This document shows positions 44,442 through 58,800 of a DNA stretch of 64,000 bases, one piece after another. Numbering within the stretch: position 1 is the stretch's first letter; the number at the start of each line of letters is the position of its first letter. The stretch spans positions 6,668,270-6,732,269 of the forward strand of contig JAVDOI010000016.1 in assembly GCA_032191485.1 (NCBI GenBank), read 5' to 3'. Both the position numbers and the translations under genes were made by a program. Under the pieces are notes generated by a model. That model saw only the letters and a program-made list of their open reading frames with translations. It made no database searches and was not told the DNA's origin. The DNA is from Leptoclinus maculatus. Lineage: Eukaryota; Chordata; Actinopteri; Perciformes; Stichaeidae.

Positions 44442-46702
44442 TGAGAAAAAGAGAGAGAGAGGGAAAGAGGGGTGGTCCGTAGACCATAGAGAACAATACA
44501 CAAAGGGCATTTAATGATTCCATATTGATGCTCTGTAAATGGCTTAATTTGTCTGAAGACAAACAGGAAAGGCAGTGCTGTGGTGAAAACTGTATTGACT
44601 CAAAACACATGATTTAATACGTATTAATATTAGATGAATAACTCATTAATGGATGCATCAGACAAATCAGAATACTGTGTCATAAATAGATTGAGGGCTT
44701 TTAAGAATTGATGGAATATTGGATTATTTTTCCTGAACAGTACTGTGATGCAGCAAACAACTTCCCTCCACAAAAGTCTTAGACTGTAGATGCAGGTAAA
44801 TAATCTCCCCTTTTTTTTTTCCAGCTAGTTACTCTCACTGTGGGTTGGGAGCTGATCTCTGCTCCAGACACTTTCAAGTCTACTTAATGTAGCCTACACG
44901 GGCTTCACAGGCTGTTTCATGCTCTTATGGAAAACAGGCCTTTGAAATCCCTCAGCAGCCCAATCTTAATCTCATTTGTGAATATGAGCCGAGCCACGAC
45001 AGGACCAGGAACATCCTCGTCTTCCTAAAGCAGCGTTTCATTTGTCAGGAGATTTGGGGCGGTTGACACTAGAGGAGTGATTTAATTGATTTTAATCACA
45101 CACCTGAGATAGGGAGTGCGAGGGGGCTGCCCTTAACGATTATTCAGAGAGCCCATCCCATGCTGTATCTCTGCTCTCAGCCCTCTGTTTGTTTTGATAC
45201 ATCAGCATTTTGATGGATAGGACTTGGATTATGAACTTACAAAGCAGTCGGGAATTTTAAACGTGACCTTGGACCTAACGTGCCAGCGAGACTAATAGAA
45301 CCATTGTTCGTCAGAGAAAAAGTCCATCCAAATCCTGCACACTTTGGTGAAAAAGGGCTTTTCTCTAGAAGCAGCATGCGATATGGATTTCCTATTTCCA
45401 AAACGTTGATGCCTTCTTCCTGACAACGTTGACTTATTATCTGCAGTTGACTGTGTACTCAATGTTTAACGGACACACACTGTGAAAACCTTCCAGAGGC
45501 AATGCTCAACTTTGTACCGCTTAATTTAAAGATGAATTCTTTTCCCTTTTGCCTCTTCAGGGAAGTTGGAGCCCTCTCCCTTCCCTCCCTTTACCACAGT
45601 AATTTGTTATGAAAATCTAGAACCAAAAGCAGAGGGGAAAAGCAGGACCACGTTGTTGCAAGCCATTAGTTGGGGAAACTGTTTGGTGAACATTATAATG
45701 CAAACCAACCCAAGAAAAAAAAAAAAGAGTGGAAGACAGCCTGGGGAGAGAGATTTAAATATGTAATAAACTAATATTTCATTTATTTCCCTCACATGGG
45801 AACCTGACCATTTAGCTGCAGCATACTCATATCAGAGCCCCTCTCCTTTAATGAGTGAAGCCGGCAATTACAAACATCTTGGAAAATATTTGAAAATAGA
45901 TCTGAAGTAGCAAAAAAATATTTTCAGTATACGAGTCACTATTAGTATTGAGTTTGTTATTTATTTTTGTTTTGTGCACGTCAAGTGTTATGATTTTCTT
46001 CATGGCTGTTTTTCTGTCAGATTCTTAATCGTGGTCTAACTTCGAAATTGCAGTAGAAATAAAAAGTGAAATAAAAGTTAGGTATTTTGCTCTGTATTTG
46101 CCGATTTCTATTGCCCTCATTCCTTCATTCACAGCATTTCTCTGAGCTTTGGTTTTCCCCCGTTTACAGATGCACCGTGGATGCCTGTGTTTTATTATCT
46201 GATTTCTCCCTGTCTTTTCTGCTCCGTGTAGAATACAATGGCATTCATTCTTGATGAGGTTGCTGTCACTTTTAATTTCTGTTAGTTCGGGGTAAAATGA
46301 ATGACAGTCGGCCTTGTAATAAATATAACATGCGCTGCATTAATTTTTCAGAGAACAAGAATGGGGGGCTCCCGTTACTATATCCTTTTCAAATGTTTAG
46401 ATTTATGGCTTCCTCAATGAGTGCCTCTTTCTCAAACTTTGTGGCAGAAATATATTTCCATCTCATTAATGAGCAATTAAGGAAAAAGGGGAGTACACAG
46501 TCAGAATCTCCATACTAAAGGACATGTCTTTGATGAGTCTTCATGGCTGTGTGAGTGTGTGTGAGTGTGTGTGTGTGTGTGTGTGTGTATCCACTCATTT
46601 TTGTGCATATGTGAAATATTTACAGTTTTTTAATATAAACACATATTTAGCTTCCTGAGCAGACGATGTTTGTACACATGAGTCCATCATGATATGCAGG
46701 GT

Positions 46703-46726
46703 GTGTGCGAGTGTGTGTGCGAGTGA

Positions 46727-46770
<44 letters not shown>
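46703..46770. repeat. TG microsatellite
   Basis: TG array with CGAG interruptions in its first third and a pure run of about 40 nt at the end. Confidence 0.9.
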
Positions 46771-46771
<1 letters not shown>

Positions 46772-48253
46772 CTCACCTCCCCAGATAGATTCTAATTACT
46801 GTTGACTGTTATCCCTGAGTTTGCACTGTTCCCGCTGTCTGGATATCATCATTGACAGGTCTGCTCAACTAACCCTCAGACAATAGGGGGAAACCTCAGC
46901 ATCACCTCAGCTTGTAGCCACATCAGCGAAAAAATTCAGGACATAATGGTGCTTCTCAGTCAACGTTTTCAACCCAAAGTGAGCGTAATGATGGTTCTCT
47001 AATAAGCCCTTTATCAGCCATCTTTGTACTTTGTTAGGCAGGAGATTCACGCTAGCAGTTTTATCACCCTGAATTAGTTTGTGTTGAGTCCCTGCTTTAT
47101 GGCAAAAATAGATTTTAAAAAAAATGAGAGAGATGAAAACGTTTGGATATGCTCAAAAGAAGTCCTCTCTCAAAGGCAGTGCATCCTCAAAGAAGTTGGG
47201 GGAATCTGATATTCTTTTTAATGTCTGGAAAGCTGTTGAAGACATGAGCTACTGTATGTCCTTGTAGTGGCTCCACCGTGATGATACATAACATGGGTCC
47301 TAGTTAGCCACCGGGTATCCCCCCCCCCCCACATCACATAAAAGTGACATATTGGGCTAAATATAAGCTCATCGTCATTGTTTAAGGGGGCAATAGATAC
47401 TGTAACATATGGAATTAACAGCTTGTTAGCAACTACACCGCAGCATGGTGAGATTTGTCAAAGGTATTTTATATTTCATTTTTTTTTAAATGACAAGGTA
47501 GCCTTGTACTGTGCGGTACACTGAGGTACTATAAACTGGCTACACCGACAATATGCAGGCCATAGTACAGATATACTGCTGTATGAACGCTATATTCTAA
47601 ATGCAACTGTGACTTGAGGCTATGCGGTTTGTATGAGTTGTAGTAATGGCAATATTTTAGTTATAAGTCAACAATAACCACAATCATTTCAAGAGGTTTT
47701 GAAGAAGAGGAATCTGGTTCCTATTCATTGACATTAATTTTGCTTATAATGGCTATAAAAAAAATACATATACAGCATATTAAGCATAAATCAGAAAAAG
47801 GGGATACTAATAAGAGGGACTAAATCAGTGGCAATCCAATTTCCATCCAGCCTCATCTTGGAGCAAATGTCATTCATATTCTAACCCTTATTAGGAATGT
47901 CTGCTTCCGAGTCCCTGAATTACATTTTCAGGATTTCCACTCATCTTGAAAGACAAAATCATTTGAATTCTAAAGATGGCAGACATTGACAGAGGAGAGG
48001 CAGAGTGAAAATATATATAAAGATACTTTTTTTCTTCTGGGCTTTTTTTAATGAGCTAAAATCCCCACTTCTTGCCATTTCCCTGCCTTAATTGATGATT
48101 ATGTTGTTACACAGTAGAAGCACTTCCCTCTCTCCTCCCAGCCATTATGATATGGACAGGCAGCTCTTGAAGCTTCAAAGGCAGGATGGAGTGATTTAAG
48201 CTCAATCCTGCCATCCCCTGGCCCACAGGTAAAAACCCTTGTAAACAGTGAAT

Positions 48254-48270
48254 GCTAATTGCTAATTAGC
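48254..48270. promoter_or_regulatory. Tandem and palindromic homeodomain sites
   Basis: GCTAATT is repeated directly (48254-48260, 48261-48267), and GCTAATTAGC (48261-48270) is a perfect palindrome with a TAATTA core, in a repeat-free block. Binding is inferred from motif only. Confidence 0.3.
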
Positions 48271-50314
48271 CCTGTGGCTGAATCACACAATTTCTGTTTG
48301 AGCTGACCGCTGTTACGGTCCTGCTTAAGGGCATGTTGTATCTCTTTTGACGGCCCAATTAGAAATTCAGCTGCAGAACCATAAGGCAACCTCGTCATGA
48401 ATATTTAAAAAGACTGCCACAGACGAGCACGAAGGGGGCACTGAACCACATGTCATGGAGGGAATATTCGGGCAAGTAACCACAATCAATAGTCTCTTGA
48501 TGTTCTCCATATTAACGTGATGATTGCTGTTTTTCTTGGGCCTGTAATAGAGGAAGACTACAGGTCATGTGATGAGGGGGGATAGAGTAATAAGGGTCAG
48601 GTTCACACCACTGAATGTCCAAATTAAATCTCCGGTGGACAAGATCCTATCCGACTCAAAACATAGTAGGCAGTCAGGAATCAAACTCCAGCCTCTGTGG
48701 TTCAACTCAATCTGAAGGGACTGGCAGGTCTGTGCCACTGCCAAGGAATAATTAGGCTACTGTCCTTCACAATATGTCAGGCTAACTGACTGAGGAAATG
48801 CCGCGTGCTCTCACTGCATTTCCACTCTGTCGCTGTATGGCGAGGTCTGAATATAGAGGCGGCTAGTGTGCTGACTCAGTATTGTATCAGGATATTGTCG
48901 AACATATACCGTGTCGAATACAAGACACGTTGCAAAGGGCATTAAAGCTATACCATTATCATTGCTGCACAGGTTGAGAGCGCTGCACTCCACATTGCCA
49001 GGCACGGTGCCAATCTGCTGCCTTCGTTGTGTTTTGTCAACTTGTCAACTTTGTGTTTTTTTTCACAGACTTTTTTTGTGATAATTTGTTTTGCATACAT
49101 CAGGCATTTTCTTTTAAAGACAGAATATGTGTATTATGCTCCCACTTCCTGTTTCCACAATCATTATGTTCCAAGTGTCAGGCAGCAGAGGTTGGGTGTT
49201 GTTTGCTTAATTGGTATTTTAAATGCACTGCCTGCAACACCTACAATTGATTCTTCCTTTTCAATAACACTGTAAAACAGCGTGCTACCTTGCATAATTA
49301 TTTCCGTGAATATTAAAAGTGTCTGTTTAAACTTTATTCACCGTCACCTATTCTTCTGCACGCAGAGCTGTGAAATAGCTTCCAGAACAAAACAGAGGAA
49401 TTCAACAGTATTGTGTTGCCTGTCACTGCATTACAGAGGGTTCAAACACCTTTCTCAAGTAACCAAGGTAAACATGTTTTTTAAGCCTGGGGGCAATTGA
49501 ATGAATTACCATTCCTCATGATTTCATTATACTGGCATACTGTATGTTAAGCAGCCGTGCATAGAAGAAGAAATGATGTAGAATATATAGGTTCCTTTCT
49601 CTAACAGATCTTTCGCTCTTGACGGTGATATCTCCAGTTTACCTCAATGACTTTATCCTGTCCACCTCGACAAAGATACTAATTTATTTTCTCCTTTTGA
49701 TTTTTTAACATGAGAACATAATTTGAATGAGCGGAAAACAACAAGTGTAAACCTCTCACCCTCCAACTCACTTACCCCGTATCACTCCAGGCAAATTGTT
49801 TTTACTCTGGACCCCACGACAGCAACTAAAGACCCACCTGCTCATCCAATAACAGCAAATCAAATCGCATAGGCTTTCCTTTTCTCGGTTTCAAAGGGAC
49901 ATTCTTTAAGTTGATTCTTTTCATTTAATTCCTGCAAAGGGATAGAGCACACACCCCCCCCCCCCCCCACCCCCATGCTCGCCCTTTATCTGCTCGTGAG
50001 AGTGGGGGAAGAAACAGAGGATTATCGATTTGCACTCAAACAGTGGGCCAACCTAAAAAGCCCCAATGAATTGTCACTCATTATTGAAATTATCAGGCAC
50101 TAATTAAACTGGCAACCCTAAGCCCCCTGGGCTGTGCTCATCTCCAACTGAATTTCAGCTCCTCAGACAGTAATAGGGAGGCAGCATTAGCCGCTACTGG
50201 ATGCTAATGAGACCTGGAAGCTGTCTCTCCCTCTTAGGGTTTCACAGAAGCAACTGCTGAATGTGAACCACAACTACAGTGCAGCACTGTTTGTGAGCAT
50301 TTGATTGGCAGAAT

Positions 50315-50351
50315 AAGAGAAAGAGGGAGAGAGAGAGAGAGAGAGAGAGGG

Positions 50352-50380
<29 letters not shown>
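50315..50380. repeat. Pure purine GA tract
   Basis: Sixty-six consecutive purines, mostly GA repeats. Such homopurine mirror repeats can form triplex (H-DNA) structures. Confidence 0.9.
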
Positions 50381-50384
<4 letters not shown>

Positions 50385-53300
50385 ATGAAACTGGATGGTC
50401 CTCCGAGTACAGCGTCAACAGTTACATTCAGCAATAATTCTAGTACATGGATTTGAAAGATTTTTGCACATAATACCTCCCCCTCAGTCGTTGCTCTTCA
50501 TATTTCCACCTCGCTCTGCATCTCTCATAGCTGTACTGAAGTTGTTGACTTACTCCTCATGCGCTCTCCTCGTCTCCTCTATGCGAATCAACAGACATGG
50601 TACCAGTGAGAGTCTGACTGACTTTATCACATGGTACACAGCTTGTTAATAACTTCCTCTGACAATTCCTCCTCATCTTTGCTGATGACCAGAGGGACAG
50701 CCGTGATTGTCATGTTTGTAGGGGAAGAAAGACTCTAAACAATGATGTCACGTCAGCCTCTCTATTAAAAGACTTCATATTTTGAGCGGCATAATTAATA
50801 CTCTTGGGCACGTCGCTTCCAAGTTGGCACTCCAGGCAAAGGGCTGCCACTCACCTGATAATTATTTTTGGAAATGGAGCCCAAATTACAGTGATTGACA
50901 AATGCAACAAAGCAGAGACAGCCTGGAGCATTCAAGAAGAAAGAAATGAGAAAATAGTTAAGTGGTTAATGCACTTTCACAGTGGATTTTAAGTTTAATT
51001 CGCTTGTCTTTTCATGTCTCAAATGTAACTTTGGCTAGGGTCAGACCATTTAGCCCCTTCATCCTCTTGAAGGAACACACTAAACGGCCTCCGCAGGAGT
51101 AATTAACACTTTCATCATTTCTGTGGTTGAAACGTAAAAGTATTTTTGTACTATTTTGATAGTGGCCTTTTTGCTCAGATGAATTCAGGGCAGCATATAC
51201 TGCAGTTAGCCAACTGTTATGGTGTCAGAAATCTCTTCACAAATCACAGTCAGCAATTCATATGCATCCAAGTGTGTCCTCACTTCACAGTTATGTCTGG
51301 AAAAAAAAGGCAAACAGTTGTTAGCCCGTCGGGTTGCATCCATTAGATGGTGGATAGAGAAAAGCGGCATGCCTCCATGCTTTTTACACCTCTCGCCATG
51401 CGTAAATCAGCCACTCTGTCATTCTACTCGGAAGAGAGGGGGAGGAATTATGTCAAGTTATTTGTTTTGTACCAGAATGAAATATTTATCGGGAGTGAAC
51501 ACCTACCAGGAACAGACGATAGGCCAGGGTGCTTCATCTTCTCAGACTCATATTTGGCTTCCACCTCCGCAAAGGCCAAACCATGTCCTGAGGGTTTTCA
51601 GTGATTCAGGGAAGTCCGCTAGCTTTGAATCCACATTTCAAAGCCTGTGTTGAACTGGAGGACTGTGCTGGAACTGGAGGGAGACATGTGTACACACACT
51701 CTAACCAATTATATGGTGATCTCCTCGAATTCTCTCTGTGTTCGCAATGGGCACTAGACACGCAACTTCATGCCTCCTTATTTTTTCCATGTTTCCATAT
51801 GGGTTCTGTAATGAAACATACAGGAGAGTGAGGCTGATTTATGCCTTTGTGGTCAGGACTTTTTCCACTTAAACATTAGGCCGTGAGGGAGACGTTAAGT
51901 TACAGTACAGTCATCAGGGTTTAACGCCCCAAACACACATCATTTGCCATAATTTAAGTTTGAAATACATGGTTTGAGGGAGGACAAAAGAAATATTGAT
52001 GGAAAGCAGTGGAAAAAAAACATGAAGCCGGAAACCTTAAATCCTCTCAGTAAAATCAAATGTTAGGTCTATTTAACAGAAACAAACTCCGACAGGAAAA
52101 CCATGACACAGTGGTGCGGTTTGCAGAACGAGCACTCAAAACCAATTCCTTCACATCGGAGCTCATTGGAGAAAATACTTTTCACAGTGAGAGGCAGCAG
52201 AGTGGTAGAAAGGGAAGTATTATTTGCCTATATTCCAAGTGGACCACTTAAACAGTTGTATTATTGATAGTGGCAATAATGTGGACCTCTGCTCTACATC
52301 CTTCGGTACGTCATTAAACGTGTTTCAACAACAGCTTCCACTCTACCTCTTCGCTGGGAAATCCATTACAGACCCAGAATGCTAAATGGATTAACAGAAA
52401 AAGGTCGGAAAGCAGAAAGAAAGAATCATTGTACCTTTGTCCAAACCCATTACAACACTGACCCCTCTGACTTCAAAGTAACAATGATTGAGTTGGTGTC
52501 ATCACAGGCCCAGACTGCCCCTGCCAGTAGGCCTACCTGGAAAACTCCTTTTCTGAGAGGGCTCTCGTTTGATCATGCATGCGGGCGACGCATGTCAAGC
52601 TGGGTTATTCCCACAGTTAATATTCTTTCATAACCTGCCATGCGAGCTGAACTTGATTATTTTGGCACCTGGGCAAACAGCTCCAGCTTTCAGGTGGTGC
52701 ATACAGTATCAGAGACCCTGGTCACAAGGGTGATCTATTCGCTGAAAAGGCAGGGTTCTGGCAAAAGACTCAGCACCTTGGAGTAATGAAGCCAGCCCTA
52801 CCCTGTGAGCATGGGCAGAACAGGTTACATTAGAAATGCATGAAGGCCAATAGGTTGGTTACCTTAGGTCTGCTCCAACCCATTTATATTCCATCAACTG
52901 ATATCAAAGCAGGAAAATGTTTTTGGAGAGGGGGGGGGGAAAGCGGTGAGCAGAGAGGTATATTGAAATGTCTTGTGCATCAACAAAACATGCAAAAATG
53001 GCTGTCAAATAGAACCGGTGAAAACCTGCAGTCGTGTCCAACTTGATGGTTACCACAGAAGGCAAGAGGCGTTTCTTTGGAAGCCTCAACTATGGCTTGG
53101 ACAAAGCCTGGCTTGGATAATGAATCTTTCCTTTAACAACACTTAAAAAAAGCACCATGATTTTTACTTTGCTGTCTCATTACCAGTGTCCACTTGGCAG
53201 AAGCAGGAGACTGTTCTGCCCAGAATTAAGGCTTGAACCTGGGCAACTTTCCTGCTGTCCACCCACCCTCTCTGCTTTCTCTCTCAGAGACTTGGTGCTT

Positions 53301-55060
53301 ACTTAATCATGATTAATCGCTGCCTGGATAATCAGATACAACATCAAAAGGTTGGAGATGACAGTCCAAGGACGCTTGGGAGGAAACAAGGTATACCAGG
53401 CATTCATTAGCTTTGGCATGGCAGTCATACATTAGCCCATAACCCTTTATTGTCCTAATTAGGCTGGAGAGGGGCTGCTAGCATTAACATTACCAATATT
53501 ATACATATACTATATATATACATAGCTATAGAGTTTACCTCAACTTTTGGCCATATAGTGTAACGCTCACATGAAAGACCCTTTATGTCCTCGGGTTTAT
53601 TATTATTTTATTTTCTCTCCTTTTTCTGCCCAGGTAGCAGTTTGTCCATAGAGTGTATTATGTTAGCTCACATCCAGCCACTAAGCTGGGCAGTGTTTTT
53701 GATTTACAATCACTTTTCTCGGGACCAACATAAGACAGGCTTCCCCTTCCTCCATTATTTTACTCATCTCACTTCACACTGTGAGGTGCAACCCATACTG
53801 TATATTTCATTTCTTTTTTTTCCCCTCCCTCCCTTGTTTTAAGTCTCCCTGGATGGAGCCTGGCTTGCGGTGCACCATTTTCCCAGCTACAGTAGCAGTG
53901 GTGCTGGGCCCTGTTCAACCCCATTATTTCTGGGAGCCAAATTCCCATGGTCCCAGGAACAGGCGTGCCAGCTCTGCCTTCTTGGCTCTCTTCCCTGGTA
54001 TTGTTTCCTTTGTTACATCCAGAGCTGCATTTCAGCCCGTTAATGTTTGCGCTGGGAGGTCCAAATTCCCAGTGTTCAGCTTTAGAAAAGGTAACTTGAA
54101 GTTCAGAATGCAACCACTTTTTTTTTTCTTCAGCAAATTAGGTTTTTTTTTCACTTTTATTTCTTCCATTTTTGTTCTTTGTTGTGATATAGTATATACA
54201 GTGAAAACAACACTATACACTTGTTCAAGGTAGAATTATTGCATACAAAGCAATCATAAAACCCATCCTCCAGCAAATTATTTAGCCAGGTGTCTATTCT
54301 GTATTTTGTTATTACTAAAGCTCAATTAAAATTATTTTTTAACTATATAAGGAATGTACCTCTCTAAAGCAAAGGCTATTTTACAGTTTATACATTATTG
54401 TGCAATTAAACTTTCCACCTAATGAAATGTGAAATGTCTCCTCCCCTAATTCGAACAACATGACACTATCTCACGATTACAGCAGGGCGATCACCAAATA
54501 GCGGATCGCCATCATTAACATTTTGAGTCTGATTCACTATTCAAGCATGATGGCATTTCCCCATCTGTAATCCACTTTATCACCCATCATTCCAGCCTTA
54601 GCACCCTAACTCCTTTTCTCTGATGTCAACTCATGTAGCCATCACGGCAGCTCACACATGGGATTAAATGCAGGGTTTGTTGGCTCAGCGCAGCATGGAG
54701 GGAGCATTTCCGACTGATGTTGGCTGTTCCACTCCGAGCCACAGCACTTGTCTCCCAGAGCGCAGACACGACGGTGTCAGGTAATTCTCTGAGGAAGAGC
54801 CACACGCCCCTGCAGAGAGCAGTGGGGGAGCCTGTATCACATCTCAGGAGTTGTAATAGCAGCTTTGAAGACTCCAGTCCACTAATCCCACATCATGTGA
54901 TCATGTGTCTAATAGACCGGTTCCTAATTCACAGCATTGTGGGGGATTTTTTTTAGCTGTCACTTGCGCCGGCAGAGGTTTACACTGGGAGAGTGTTATA
55001 TTTTGTGAAAATAGATATGAGAGTCTCCTGCGCATGGCTACACGTGGACACACATACGCT
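50381..55060. other. Gene-free region
   Basis: No exon with family resemblance or consistent splice structure. Open frames of up to 150 codons (for example 51219-51653 and 53781-54233, plus) show no domain and no coding composition. A poly(T) cluster lies near 53810-53825 and 54117-54130. Confidence 0.5.
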
Positions 55061-55794
55061 CAAACACTCTCTCACACACACACACACACACATATATATA
55101 AAGAATTATAAAAGTGAAGGCAGACATTTTGTTGAATTTTGAACAAAAGTAAGAACAGAAACGATTTCATGTTTCTAAAGTCATAAGAAGTGTGGTCCAC
55201 TGTGAAATAAAACGATCAACAATGAATACTCTTTGTGCAGGACCAAAGCTGTTCCTTAATAAACAGTTAACAGAATTTATATTAGGTCGGCCTATGATCA
55301 ATAATAGTATCTCTGGTGACTCGGCAGACAGTATGATCATACATCATAGAGGATATTCCTTGTAAAAAAAAAAAAAAATTTGAATCAAATACCTTGAAGA
55401 CTAGTTTCATACAGTAGAAATTGTCTACTCCATAGTCATAAGCTGTCAAATCTTAGAAAAGAGAAAAATGCAACAAGACCCTCCGAGTATAGTGTGTGAT
55501 CATTGCAGAAGCCCAGGTCTGTTGAGGTTTGTGTGACATTTTTAAGTCCTTTTTGAGTGATTATCTCTAAGGTACTATGCACATTAAATGGCTGAGTTAA
55601 CCTTAACACATGTAAAACCATTACGCCTATTGACGACAGCAGTGTGTAATCCTGCTTTGCAGTTTGATATTGACACTCATGATCAAATGCTAAGCTCTGC
55701 TAGCAGATAGGTTGTCCCTCTCTGGGGGACTGAGAGACAGGCAAATGAAGCAGCACCAGATTGATGAGAAATGAGTGCTCTGTAAATTGTGTGC

Positions 55795-55825
<31 letters not shown>

Positions 55826-58800
55826 GGTGGGTGGAGAGGATGTGTGTGTACTCTTCTCCTGTAAGGGATACTGCAAAGCCAATCAATTAATACTTAAAGT
55901 GGAACCAATTCTTGTTTCACTTGGGAACTTACCCAGGGCTTTGCCCCTTCATTTTAATACTGAGGTCTGCATTCCTAATTATGAGCAGTGCAAATGGATG
56001 TTAAGCCATGCCAAATTAAATCTTAGTTCATTAGATATAAGCTCTTTAAAGATTGAAAGAAAATATTTGAATTTTTAAAAAGTTTCAATGTGCAGTGTCC
56101 CATTTTTAATGAGGACGCTGCAATGTGAGGGAGGAAAAAAGGGAAATGTCTTTGTGTGGATGAATAATCTAACCAATATGAAATATTAAGTCACTGTTTT
56201 ACCCAGTGTTTCTCCTCAGGCTGCAGTGTTAGACTGGATAATAGAAGATTTTCCTTTGGTGAGGTTCTGCTTTGAATAAAATACAGAGGTGCATAAAGGG
56301 GAAGCTCAACTGTCTAGAGGCAACTGGAGTTCTGAATTACATTGTAAATATATTCATTATTCCTCAAAAAAAAGGCATTGTTGACAGACGTCAGTTTCAT
56401 CATTAGAAGTGTTCCGAGTCAGTCAGTCAGTAAATAAGTAAACTCCTTTTATTTTTCCGCAGGAAAATGCACAAAACTTCAGAATTTCAATTGTTAACAA
56501 TGTTTGCCGGCTGGATGAACCTAGTTATCGTAACGTGTGCTTAATCTATATTGAATGCGCAAGCTTACAACAGCACCGGCTTTTGCCGCGGAGCAGTGCA
56601 TTAAGGCTTACCTGTAGCTTTTTAATGGTGCTCTCTGGCTCGGCTTGTAATGGAGAAAGCAGATGTTCGGTGTGTGGCAGCACCTTCCTTGCTTGCCGTC
56701 CTAACTGGGCTCTCTCTCACACCACGTGAGGAGAGTGTAATGAAAATCTATAGAAAGTTTCACACTGGTGGTGCTATTAAGGGGAACATTTCTTCACAGC
56801 CGCTGCCTCCTGAATACAGCATCAAAAAGAGCACAACGTAACACACTGTTTGCATTATAGATAACCACCAATTACTTTGTCTTGTTCTTTTCTTTGCTCT
56901 AATATCTTTCTGTTATTTGTCTGTCATTGACTTGCCTTACAGAGACAGATCTAGTTCTAAAACGGGAAGCTCCGAGGCCCCGTTGTCGTAAGGGGTTTAC
57001 ACAGTGTCCATTGTGTAACAGCTGTAAAACACAGACCAAATTATTATTAACTCCGCATGCTGCTCTGCCTCTGCCTCTGATAAAGTGGAATCCCAGAACA
57101 ACCTTTGGATTTTGGCCAATAACCTTGGAGGGAGATGGTGATTGAAAACAGTAGTATGAATCCAGGTCAGTCATTATGTCTACACTGCTGAGACAAAGAT
57201 GCAGGACTGAGGGTGTAGCGATGCCGTTTTATGCATTAAGGAAAACGAGGGGAAGGGAAAAATACCCCCCCCCCCCTTTGTTAGACTAAGACCGTGTAAA
57301 AAGAAACTGAAATCTAGAAAAAGAGAGGAAAACTCCCGCTTAGAATTTCCAACCTCCTCTAATTTCACAATCCTTTTGCTTTTTTTGATTCTCACTCTAC
57401 CTGTTGGGACAGACGGAAATGTCGAATTTACTCTAGCATCTTTCAGCAGAATATGACACCCAAAAACCCAGGAGTGACGGTCTCACTTTCCCCGCAGGAG
57501 AAACAAGGAAGATGATTTGTTGAGGGGCCCCGGGGAACGACTGCGCCTTGAAAACAGGTGGCGCAACATCGCACTGCAGCGTGCCTTCAGGGAATATTTG
57601 TAGATATTCAGGAAATGCACAAAAACAAAACAGTTCCCTCCGACAGAAGCAGACGCCACCTACAGCACAACACAGAATAAGGAAGTGATTAACTCCGCTC
57701 CTGACATGTTTCCCCTAATGTCATTTCCTCAGACTTGAAAGATTTTTTTTTTTTCTAAGTAAGTTAGAGTTTTTCATGATGATGAATGCTTTGTTGTGAC
57801 TTTGGCTCTCATATATTCAACTCAAGCGACTGTTAGCATGAGAAATATGTTGCTCGTCTCGTCAAGTCTCACCAACTGAGTCACTCACAGCTGAAGCGAG
57901 ATAGGTCAGCGAGAACAATTTCTTCATTTTGACAAATCACTCCAAAATGTATTAGCAGAGAGGCCGACTGTCAATCCAGCTGCCCAAAGGTCCTTACAGG
58001 GCCTTTTGGTGGGTCTGAAAAATGATGTAATCAGCCCGTCCTTCCTTCTTACTGGGGCTCCATCCATCCTCTCTAAAGGCCCGGTCCCCGTGGCCTCGCT
58101 CTGGATCAAGTCCCCATAAGGCCCCCTGACCCCGTTAGAGGCGCATGATGGGCGGCCCTGTCACTTCAAATGGCTGCCCAGGTCCGGTCTGAGAGTAACC
58201 CCTCACTGTGAGTAAACCTCCACGTTATTTCTGTTTTATAGGCTACGGGCGGATAACTGCGTGGAATGGATGTGGACAACTTAGTTATTGTCACTCAGGG
58301 CGAAGGAGTGAATGTCGTTACTGGGTTGCGAATAGGAGTCGATTGAAAGGTATGAAAAGTTATGTGGTGTAGTTTCACAGTGTGAGGAAAAGTAAGCCAC
58401 ATTTCTTACACTGTGTTCAACCATGACGGGGGGAGTCTGGCAGCCAGCACATTGTCTTTCGACGAATTTTATACTTTGCAGTGAACGCAGAATTACATAT
58501 TTGGCCACAACTTACCAAAGACAATGTTCAAAGGAGTTATTTAAATTGCAAGGAAGATGAATGACTCATATATGATGTGTATTTTCACTTCTGGAGAGCT
58601 GTGCCTTTGATGGCGAGAGGGGAAGACGTGGGTTTGTTATTGAAGTAAAGAATAATAAGGCCACTGCATGTTGGCCGACTCTCCCTGTACAAAGACCTTG
58701 ATATGAATCCAATGCACTATGTATGCCCCTTAGAACAAGCAGGGATACAGGAAAGCATGTGGCTTTTGATCCTGCTTTCCTTCTGTTGTCTTTCATCTGA

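Larger units (their letters stand above)
38501..44500. other. Gene-free region containing the window's longest chance ORF
   Basis: The longest open frame (38914-39612, minus, 232 codons) runs through a TG array at 39389-39419 and has no recognisable domain, so it is not called. TG arrays lie at 42456-42568 and 44403-44438, and a G run at about 43962-43976. No splice-supported exon is seen. Confidence 0.5.
44501..50300. other. Gene-free region with candidate regulatory blocks
   Basis: No supported exon. TG arrays occur at about 46553-46588 and 46703-46770, a C run at about 47320-47330 and a C15 run at 49954-49968. Complex blocks at about 44870-45170, 48240-48440 and 50080-50240 have many TAATTA, GATTTAAT and CTAATGAG motifs and no repeats, the profile of vertebrate conserved non-coding elements. 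This remains inference. Confidence 0.5.
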
